A stretch of 5,107 nucleotides of DNA. Source: Pseudomonadota bacterium (GTDB lineage: Bacteria > Pseudomonadota > Gammaproteobacteria > Burkholderiales > SG8-39). The position numbers and the translations under genes are program-made. Shown here piece by piece: positions 1 through 5,107 of the stretch; positions within the stretch are counted from its first letter, which is position 1, and every line of letters begins with the position of its first letter. The stretch spans positions 1-5,107 of the forward strand of contig QGUL01000163.1 in assembly GCA_003242425.1 (NCBI GenBank), written 5' to 3'. The notes under the pieces are model-generated. The model did not search any database and was not told the origin of the DNA. It saw nothing but the letters and a program-made list of their open reading frames with translations.

Positions 1-1
1 G

Positions 2-1945
2 CTGCAGTATCACTATCTCAAGCGGCCCTACACCCTGGTGCCGCTCACGGCCACGGCCGTGCCCGAGCCCGTCTATCTCGATGCCGAAGGCCGGCCGCTG
101 CCCGGGGATGCGCCCGAAGCGGCGTTCAGCGTCTACGAGATCAACATCCGCCCCGGCATCCTCTACCAGCCGCATCCGGCCTTCGCGCAGGACGAGCAGG
201 GCCGTTACCGCTACCACGCGCTCTCGCGCGAGGAGATCGCGTCCAAGTGGACGCTGGCCGATTTTGCGCACACCGGCACGCGCGAGCTGACCGCCGAGGA
301 CTATGTCTACCAGATCAAGCGGCTCGCCCATCCGCGCGTGCATTCGCCGCTCTACGGTTTGATGAGCCAGTACATCGTCGGGCTGCAGGAGCTGGCCGCG
401 ACGCTGCGCGAGGCGCGGCCGGACGAGCGCGGCTGGCTGGATCTGCGCCGCTATCCCCTCGAAGGCGCGCAAGTCGTCGACCGCTACACCTACCGTATCA
501 AGCTCAAAGGGCGCTATCCGCAGTTCGCCTACTGGCTGGCGATGCACTTCTTCGCGCCCATGCCCTGGGAAGCCGACCGCTTCTACAGCCAGCCGGGCAT
601 GACCGACGGCAAGAACCTCACGCTCGACTGGTATCCCGTGGGCACGGGGCCCTACATGCTGACGGAGAACAATCCCAACGCCCGCATGGTGCTGGAGCGC
701 AATCCCAATTTCCGCGGCGAACCCTATCCGCACGAAGGCGAACCCGGGGACGAGGAGGCGGGCCTGCTGCGCGACGCGGGCCGGCGCATGCCCTTCATCG
801 ACAAGGTGGTGTTCACGCGCGAGAAGGAGAGCATCCCCTACTGGAACAAATTCCTGCAGGGCTATTACGACGCCTCGGGCATCTCCTCCGACAGCTTCGA
901 CCAGGCGGTGCAGATCGGCCCGGACGGGGAGGCGACGCTGACGCAGGAAATGCTCGAACGCGACATCCGGCTGAGCACCGCGGTGGCGCCCAGCACCTTC
1001 TACCTCGCCTTCAACTGGCTCGATCCCGTGGTGGGCGGCCCGAGCGAACGCGCGCGCAAGCTGCGCCAGGCGATCTCCATCGCCGTGGACTGGGAGGAAT
1101 TCATTTCCATCTTCGCCAACGGCCGCGGCATTCCGGGACAGGGGCCGATCCCGCCCGGCCTGTTCGGCTTCCGCGAAGGCGCCGAAGGCATCAACCCCGT
1201 GGTGTACGACTGGCAGGATGGCAAGCCGGTGCGCAAACCGATCGGGGTTGCGCGCAGCCCGGTCGCCGGGGCGGGTTATCCGGACGGGCGCGATGCGCGC
1301 ACCGGGCAGCCGCTGGTGCTCTATCTCGACACCACCGACCGCGGACCGGGCGACAAGGCGCGGCTGGACTGGTACCGCAAGCAGTTCGCCAAACTGAACA
1401 TTCAGCTCGAAATCCGCGCCACCGACTGGAACCGCTTCCAGGAGAAGATCCGCTCGGGCAACACCCAGCTCTTCTTCCTCGGCTGGAACGCGGACTATCC
1501 CGATCCTGAGAACTTCCTGTTCCTGTTCTACGGGCCGCAAAGCCGCGCCAAGACCCAGGGCGAGAACGCCGCGAACTATTCCAATCCGGAATACGACGCG
1601 CTCTTCCAGCGCGTGAAGGCGATGCCCAACGGCCCTGAGCGCCAGGCGCTGATCGACCGCATGGTCGAGATTCTGCGCCACGACGCGCCGTGGTCCTTCG
1701 GTTTCCATCCCAAGGACTACAGCCTCTATCACGCCTGGCTGGGCAACGTTAAACCCAACAAGATGGCGCGCAACACCCTCAAGTACCGGACCGTCGATGC
1801 GGCCCTGCGCGAGCAGAAGCGGAAGGAATGGAACCGGCCAGTGCGCTGGCCGCTCGCCGCGCTGGCGCTCGCGCTGGCGGCCGCGATCGCGCCGGCGGTG
1901 ATCGGCTACCGGCGCCGCGAACGTGCCATGGCGAGGGGCGCATGA
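2..1945 (+). CDS. Peptide-type ABC transporter substrate-binding protein (SBP_bac_5 family), 5'-partial, with C-terminal membrane anchor
   Basis: This protein would bind the transported substrate, probably a peptide-like compound, in the periplasm and hand it to the permeases encoded just downstream. The frame is open from base 2 and 647 residues are visible. The signal peptide and true start lie upstream. A GTG at 38 could be read as a start, but the conserved-looking LQYHYLKRPYTL encoded before it argues that it is internal. Family landmarks, numbered from the codon at base 2, are LTAEDYVYQIKRL (96-108), VGTGPYML (213-220), RQAISIAVD (355-363), GWNADYPDPENF (494-505) and NYSNPEYD (525-532). 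The protein is long for the family, which usually has 500-600 residues in total. Residues 614-636 form a hydrophobic helix followed by RRRERAMARGA, so the C-terminus is probably anchored in the inner membrane with its tail in the cytoplasm. The stop overlaps the next start (ATGA). The family call is firm; peptide specificity is inferred from family and operon context. Confidence 0.93.
   Translation: MQYHYLKRPYTLVPLTATAVPEPVYLDAEGRPLPGDAPEAAFSVYEINIRPGILYQPHPAFAQDEQGRYRYHALSREEIASKWTLADFAHTGTRELTAEDYVYQIKRLAHPRVHSPLYGLMSQYIVGLQELAATLREARPDERGWLDLRRYPLEGAQVVDRYTYRIKLKGRYPQFAYWLAMHFFAPMPWEADRFYSQPGMTDGKNLTLDWYPVGTGPYMLTENNPNARMVLERNPNFRGEPYPHEGEPGDEEAGLLRDAGRRMPFIDKVVFTREKESIPYWNKFLQGYYDASGISSDSFDQAVQIGPDGEATLTQEMLERDIRLSTAVAPSTFYLAFNWLDPVVGGPSERARKLRQAISIAVDWEEFISIFANGRGIPGQGPIPPGLFGFREGAEGINPVVYDWQDGKPVRKPIGVARSPVAGAGYPDGRDARTGQPLVLYLDTTDRGPGDKARLDWYRKQFAKLNIQLEIRATDWNRFQEKIRSGNTQLFFLGWNADYPDPENFLFLFYGPQSRAKTQGENAANYSNPEYDALFQRVKAMPNGPERQALIDRMVEILRHDAPWSFGFHPKDYSLYHAWLGNVKPNKMARNTLKYRTVDAALREQKRKEWNRPVRWPLAALALALAAAIAPAVIGYRRRERAMARGA
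1841..1909 (+). other. Predicted C-terminal transmembrane anchor of the substrate-binding protein
   Basis: This segment encodes about 23 residues beginning PVRWPLAALALAL and ending APAVIGY, a run dominated by Ala, Leu, Ile and Val with no charge after its first arginine. It is followed by RRRER, a cluster of positive charges. By the positive-inside rule this predicts a single-pass helix with the binding domain in the periplasm and the short tail in the cytoplasm. Gram-negative binding proteins of this class are normally soluble after signal-peptide cleavage. Its membrane role is inferred from hydrophobicity alone. Confidence 0.75.
1933..1938 (+). promoter_or_regulatory. Ribosome binding site for the DppB-type permease
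   Basis: GAGGGG lies within the last codons of the binding-protein gene, 3 bases before the ATG at 1942 (5 bases if only GAGG is counted). It supports the start at 1942 over an in-frame ATG at 1828, which has no family-like sequence after it. The stop/start overlap means that ribosomes finishing the upstream gene could also reinitiate here. Confidence 0.6.
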
Positions 1946-2919
1946 TCGGCTACATCGTCCGCCGCGTGCTCTACGCCGTGCCGATCCTGATCGGCATCAA
2001 TCTCATCACCTTCGTGCTGTTCTTCGTCGTCAACACGCCCGACGACATGGCCCGCATGCAGCTCGGCGCGAAGCACGTCACCCAGGAAGCCATCGAGCGC
2101 TGGAAGGCCGACCGCGGCTACGACAAGCCCTTGCTCTACAACGCCGAAGCGGAAGGACTCGCCAAGCTCACCGACACCATCTTCTATCAGAAGTCGGTGC
2201 GGCTCTTCGTCTTCGATTTCGGCGAGGCCGATGACGGCCGCGACATCGCGCATGAGATCCGCACGCGCATGTGGCCCAGCCTCGCCATCGCGGTGCCGGT
2301 GTTCCTCATCGGGCTGGCAGTCAACATCACCTTCGCGCTGCTGATGGCGTTCTTCCGCGGCACCTATCTCGATTTCTCGGGCGTGGTGCTGTGCGTGGCG
2401 ATGATGTCGATCTCCTCGCTGTTCTACATCATCGGCGGCCAGTACCTGATCAGCAAAGTGTGGCATCTGGTGCCGGTCTCGGGTTACGGGGAGGGCATCG
2501 ACGCGGCGCGCTTCGTGGTGCTGCCCGTGGTGGTGGGCGTCATCAGCGGCATCGGCAGCGGTTCGCGCTGGTACCGCACCATCTTCCTGGAGGAGATCGG
2601 CAAGGACTATGTACGCACCGCGCGCGCCAAGGGCCTGGCGGAAGCCGTGGTGATGTACCGCCACGTGCTGAAGAACGGCATGATTCCCATCCTCACCGGC
2701 GCGGTGGTGGTGATCCCGCTGCTGTTCATGGGCAGTCTCATCACCGAATCCTTCTTCGGCATACCGGGGCTGGGGAGCTACACCATCGACGCCATCCAGG
2801 CGCAGGATTTCGCCGTCGTGCGCGCGATGGTCTTCCTCGGCTCGGTGCTGTACATCGTCGGCCTGCTGCTGACCGATTTCTCGTACACGCTGGTCGATCC
2901 GCGCGTGCGGCTGGAATAG
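1942..2919 (+). CDS. ABC transporter permease, DppB/OppB type (peptide importer)
   Basis: This is one of the two inner-membrane channel subunits of the importer; it pairs with the longer permease encoded next. The protein has 325 residues, normal for DppB-type permeases. The start MIGYIVRRVLYAVPILIGIN is the characteristic family N-terminus, so I chose the ATG at 1942 over the in-frame ATG at 1828, which would add 38 residues of unrelated arginine/alanine-rich sequence. Predicted helices lie near residues 10-31, 112-136, 146-171, 190-207, 248-270 and 293-312. A periplasmic segment of about 80 residues separates helices 1 and 2, as is usual in this class. The EAA coupling loop, which docks onto the ATPase, is at about 222-246 (DYVRTARAKGLAEAVVMYRH and following). 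FFGIPGLGSYTIDAI (271-285) and the terminal DPRVRLE are also typical. Its start overlaps the upstream stop by ATGA, and the next gene begins 12 bases after its stop. Nothing looks broken. Confidence 0.95.
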   Translation: MIGYIVRRVLYAVPILIGINLITFVLFFVVNTPDDMARMQLGAKHVTQEAIERWKADRGYDKPLLYNAEAEGLAKLTDTIFYQKSVRLFVFDFGEADDGRDIAHEIRTRMWPSLAIAVPVFLIGLAVNITFALLMAFFRGTYLDFSGVVLCVAMMSISSLFYIIGGQYLISKVWHLVPVSGYGEGIDAARFVVLPVVVGVISGIGSGSRWYRTIFLEEIGKDYVRTARAKGLAEAVVMYRHVLKNGMIPILTGAVVVIPLLFMGSLITESFFGIPGLGSYTIDAIQAQDFAVVRAMVFLGSVLYIVGLLLTDFSYTLVDPRVRLE

Positions 2920-2924
2920 GGGGA
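2919..2924 (+). promoter_or_regulatory. Ribosome binding site for the DppC-type permease
   Basis: GGGGGA starts on the last base of the upstream stop codon and ends 7 bases before the ATG at 2932, a near-ideal spacing. It supports 2932 as the real start, and so supports the long N-terminal extension being translated rather than being an over-called start. Confidence 0.65.
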
Positions 2925-2931
2925 AAGCGCG

Positions 2932-4365
2932 ATGTGGGTGCTGCTCTGGACGGATGCGCTGCTGTGGCTGCTGGTGTTCGCGGGCATCGGCTATGCCTTG
3001 TATGTGCGCCGCCAGCCGCATCTGCGGGCGCCCTGGCAGCGCGTCGCGCGCAGCGCCACCGGCATGAGCGCGCTGGTGTTCCTGGCCGTGTTCGTCGTCA
3101 TCGCGCTGCTCGATTCAATCCATTTCCGTCCCCGGCTGCAGGCGGCGCCGGGCGAAACCCAAATCGTCTACTCGGTGGAAGTGCTGAGCGTGCTCGACGT
3201 GCTGCTCGAGGACCTGCGCCTGCGCGGCGAACGCACCTATTCCGCGCCGCTGGCGCTCTACGCTCACGCCAAGGAGAACATCGAGCAGCCTGACGGCAGC
3301 ATCGTGCGCGACTACCCGCGGCTGCGCCACGGCGGTGCGCATCTCGAAGACGAGAGCGAATACGCCGGGGACGTGCGCCGACGCGTGCTGCAGGGCATCG
3401 GCTGGGGATTGCTCGCCTGGCTCGCGTTCGCGCTCTACGCCGTCTGGCGGGTGGCCCGCCGCCATGCGGAGGCGCCAGGTGCCGCGCTGCGGCGGCTCTT
3501 GCGCGGGCATGCGGATTTCCCGTGGCGCGCGGTGCTCGCAAGCCTGTTGGCGCTGTGCCTGCTTTCCGGCGTGATCGCCACGCTGGCGCAGGGCTATCAC
3601 GTCTTCGGCACCGACAAGGTCGGCACCGACGTGCTGTACCAGTCCTTGAAGAGCATCCGCACCGGCGTGGTCATCGGCGGGCTCACCACGCTGGTGATGC
3701 TGCCCTTCGCCGTGCTGCTCGGCATCATGGCCGGCTATTTCAAGGGCTGGGTGGACGACGTGGTGCAGTACATCTACACCACGCTCAACTCCATTCCGGG
3801 CGTCCTGCTGATCGCCGCGGCCGTGCTGATGATGCAGGTCTACATCGACACCCATCCCGAGCTCTTCCCCACGACGGCGCAACGGGCCGACTTGCGTCTG
3901 CTGTTCCTGTGCATCATTCTCGGGCTGACGAGCTGGACAGGCCTTGCGCGCCTGCTGCGCGGCGAGGCGCTGAAGCTGCGCGAGCTGGAATACATCCAGG
4001 CCGCGCGCGCGTTCGGCGTGCGGCACGGCCGCATCATCACGCGCCACGTGTTGCCCAATGTGATGCATATCGTGCTCATCGCGCTGGTCATGGATTTCAG
4101 CGGTCTGGTGCTGGCCGAAGCGGTGCTGTCATACATCGGCGTGGGCGTTGATCCGACCATGATCAGCTTCGGCACCATGATCAACGCCGCGCGGCTCGAA
4201 ATGGCGCGCGAGCCGATGGTATGGTGGACGCTGAGCGCGGCCTTCGTCTTCATGTTCGCGCTGGTGCTGTCCGCCAATCTGTTCGCCGATGCCGTGCGCG
4301 ACGCCTTCGATCCGCGCCTGTCGCTGCGGCCGCGCATGGCGCTGATCGCCGGAACGGGACGATGA
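2932..4365 (+). CDS. ABC transporter permease, DppC/OppC type, with long N-terminal extension
   Basis: This is the second channel subunit of the importer. At 477 residues it is well above the roughly 280-340 usual for DppC-type permeases. The conventional permease begins near residue 199: a helix at 199-219, then FGTDKVGTD (225-233, the GTDxxGRD motif), helices near 245-268, 285-303 and 323-340, an EAA loop at about 353-375 ([20 protein letters not shown], then VLPN), helices near 378-398 and 429-452, and a terminal DPRL. Residues 1-198 are extra: predicted helices at about 4-24, 44-61 and 153-173, with residues 62-152 probably periplasmic. Arginine clusters after the first helix ([13 protein letters not shown]) and after the third ([19 protein letters not shown]) fit cytoplasmic loops, giving nine helices with an outside N-terminus. 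A good ribosome binding site supports the start. The stop overlaps the ATPase start (ATGA). The permease call is firm; the role of the extension is unknown. Confidence 0.94.
   Translation: MWVLLWTDALLWLLVFAGIGYALYVRRQPHLRAPWQRVARSATGMSALVFLAVFVVIALLDSIHFRPRLQAAPGETQIVYSVEVLSVLDVLLEDLRLRGERTYSAPLALYAHAKENIEQPDGSIVRDYPRLRHGGAHLEDESEYAGDVRRRVLQGIGWGLLAWLAFALYAVWRVARRHAEAPGAALRRLLRGHADFPWRAVLASLLALCLLSGVIATLAQGYHVFGTDKVGTDVLYQSLKSIRTGVVIGGLTTLVMLPFAVLLGIMAGYFKGWVDDVVQYIYTTLNSIPGVLLIAAAVLMMQVYIDTHPELFPTTAQRADLRLLFLCIILGLTSWTGLARLLRGEALKLRELEYIQAARAFGVRHGRIITRHVLPNVMHIVLIALVMDFSGLVLAEAVLSYIGVGVDPTMISFGTMINAARLEMAREPMVWWTLSAAFVFMFALVLSANLFADAVRDAFDPRLSLRPRMALIAGTGR
3115..3387 (+). other. Extra periplasmic segment in the N-terminal extension of the DppC-type permease
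   Basis: This encodes residues 62-152 of the long permease, a mostly polar stretch between predicted helices 2 and 3. It holds a short hydrophobic/acidic helix-like portion ([18 protein letters not shown]), then a section rich in Tyr, His, Asp and Arg that includes [21 protein letters not shown] do not recognise it as a named domain. Its periplasmic placement rests on the charge pattern of the neighbouring loops. It could contact the anchored binding protein, but that is inference. Confidence 0.5.
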
Positions 4366-5107
4366 ACGAGAACCTTGCATCCACGACGGCGAGCGTATCG
4401 CCGCAGCAACAGAACGCCGGTAGCGGCGAAGTGCTGCTGCGCGTGCGCGGCCTGCGCACCACGCTCTATACCGACACCGCCGCGGTGCGTGCCATCGACG
4501 GCATCGATCTCGACATCCGGCGCGGCGAGACCTTCGCGCTCGTGGGCGAGTCCGGCTGCGGCAAGAGCATGACCGCGCTCAGCATCACGCGCCTGCTGCC
4601 CGAGAACGGCCGCATCGAGGGCGGCAGCGTCGAGCTGGACGGCGTCGACCTGCTGGGTTTGAGCGAAGCGCAGATGCGCGACATCCGCGGCCGGCGCATC
4701 GCGATGATCTTCCAGGAGCCGGCCACGAGCCTCAACCCGGTGCTGACGGTCGGCTATCAGATCGCCGAAGTCATCGAGCGTCATACCGGACTGCGCGGCG
4801 CGGCGGTGCGCAAGCGCGCGATCGAGCTGCTCGACGCGGTGGGCATCGCCGACAGCGCGCGGCGCATCGACGAATATCCCTTCCAGCTTTCCGGCGGCAT
4901 GAAGCAGCGGGTGATGATCGCCATTGCGCTCGCCGCCGATCCCGATCTGCTGATCGCCGACGAACCGACCACGGCCCTCGACGTCACCATCCAGGCGCAA
5001 GTGCTGGAGCTGCTGAAATCGCTGCAGCGCGAGCGCGGCATGGCGATCCTGCTCATCACGCACGACCTGGGCGTGGTGGCGGGCGTGGCGGATCGCGTCG
5101 CGGTGAT
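4362..5107 (+). CDS. Peptide-type ABC transporter ATP-binding protein (DppD/OppD type), 3'-partial
   Basis: This cytoplasmic ATPase drives the importer through the EAA loops of the two permeases. The first 248 codons are visible and the frame runs off the window still open. The motifs are complete and in order: Walker A GESGCGKS (62-69), Q-loop Q118 in [12 protein letters not shown], signature LSGGMKQR (176-183), Walker B LLIADEP (196-202, catalytic Glu201), D-loop ALD (205-207) and switch histidine H234 in [18 protein letters not shown] is typical of the peptide/nickel-import subgroup. The first 23 residues are Ser/Thr/Gln/Ala-rich with no evident function; the ATPase fold starts near VLLRVRGL. 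The ATG at 4362 overlaps the upstream stop (ATGA) and has only a weak ribosome binding site (GGAACG, 4351-4356), so translation is probably coupled. The visible half cannot show whether this is a single-domain DppD-like protein or the front of a two-domain YejF-like fusion. Confidence 0.95.
   Translation, partial: MNENLASTTASVSPQQQNAGSGEVLLRVRGLRTTLYTDTAAVRAIDGIDLDIRRGETFALVGESGCGKSMTALSITRLLPENGRIEGGSVELDGVDLLGLSEAQMRDIRGRRIAMIFQEPATSLNPVLTVGYQIAEVIERHTGLRGAAVRKRAIELLDAVGIADSARRIDEYPFQLSGGMKQRVMIAIALAADPDLLIADEPTTALDVTIQAQVLELLKSLQRERGMAILLITHDLGVVAGVADRVAV

Noticed and set aside
38..40. GTG as the start codon of the binding protein
   Set aside because: The frame is open upstream to the window edge and encodes family-like LQYHYLKRPYTL directly before it. 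A signal peptide is also missing, so the true start lies outside the window.
247..1509. Second + strand open frame of 420 codons inside the binding-protein gene
   Set aside because: It is an out-of-frame reading rich in Arg, Ala, Gly and His. The other + frame contains ordered SBP_bac_5 landmarks throughout.
1828..1941. Upstream in-frame ATG that would lengthen the DppB-type permease by 38 residues
   Set aside because: The added residues are unrelated to the family and overlap the binding-protein gene. MIGYIVRRVLYAVP at 1942 is the normal family N-terminus and has a ribosome binding site.
2920..2931. Possible promoter or terminator between the two permease genes
   Set aside because: The gap is only 12 bases and contains just the ribosome binding site. 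There is no room for a promoter or hairpin terminator.
1906..3021. Minus-strand open frame of 371 codons antisense to the DppB-type permease
   Set aside because: Its product is a His/Asp/Arg/Gln-rich string with no fold or motif, as expected from reading a high-GC membrane-protein gene backwards. The + strand protein is unmistakable.
3115..4068. Minus-strand open frame of 317 codons antisense to the long permease
   Set aside because: Low-complexity His/Gln/Arg/Ala-rich translation with no family resemblance. The + strand frame carries EAA and GTD motifs across the same bases.
3840..5063. Minus-strand open frame of 407 codons spanning the permease/ATPase boundary
   Set aside because: It lies opposite two clear genes, changes composition where the + strand gene changes, and shows no recognisable domain. 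It is an antisense by-product of GC-rich codons.

Overview
The window is a compact, single-strand piece of one operon encoding a peptide-type (Opp/Dpp family) ABC importer. It carries, in order, an extracytoplasmic substrate-binding protein (5' end outside the window), a DppB-type permease, an unusually long DppC-type permease, and an ABC ATPase (3' end outside the window). All four genes are on the + strand and occupy essentially the whole window. The only gap between genes is 12 bases. Two junctions are ATGA stop/start overlaps, which suggests translational coupling and a single transcript. No promoter, terminator, RNA gene, mobile element, CRISPR array or long non-coding stretch is visible.

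The DNA is strongly G+C-rich, with G or C at most third codon positions. The gene order and protein style suit a high-GC proteobacterium. A beta- or gammaproteobacterium is my best guess, but that rests on general resemblance and not on a marker gene. The long open frames on the minus strand are the usual antisense by-products of high-GC coding.

The parts should work as a canonical importer. The binding protein captures a substrate (probably an oligopeptide or peptide-like molecule; the exact ligand cannot be read from the sequence) on the periplasmic side. The two permeases form the membrane channel, each with a recognisable EAA coupling loop. The ATPase has a complete set of nucleotide-binding motifs and powers transport. 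A second ATPase, or a second ATPase domain fused to the first as in YejF-like proteins, would be expected just downstream.

Two architectural points stand out. The binding protein ends in a hydrophobic helix followed by an arginine-rich tail, so it appears to be anchored in the inner membrane instead of free in the periplasm. The DppC-type permease has about 200 extra N-terminal residues, predicted as three additional membrane helices and a roughly 90-residue periplasmic segment. Together they suggest a variant importer in which the binding protein is tethered and the permease offers an extra periplasmic surface. Two smaller oddities are a disrupted conserved LLAEAGY-like segment in the binding protein and a GTD-for-GRD change in the long permease.
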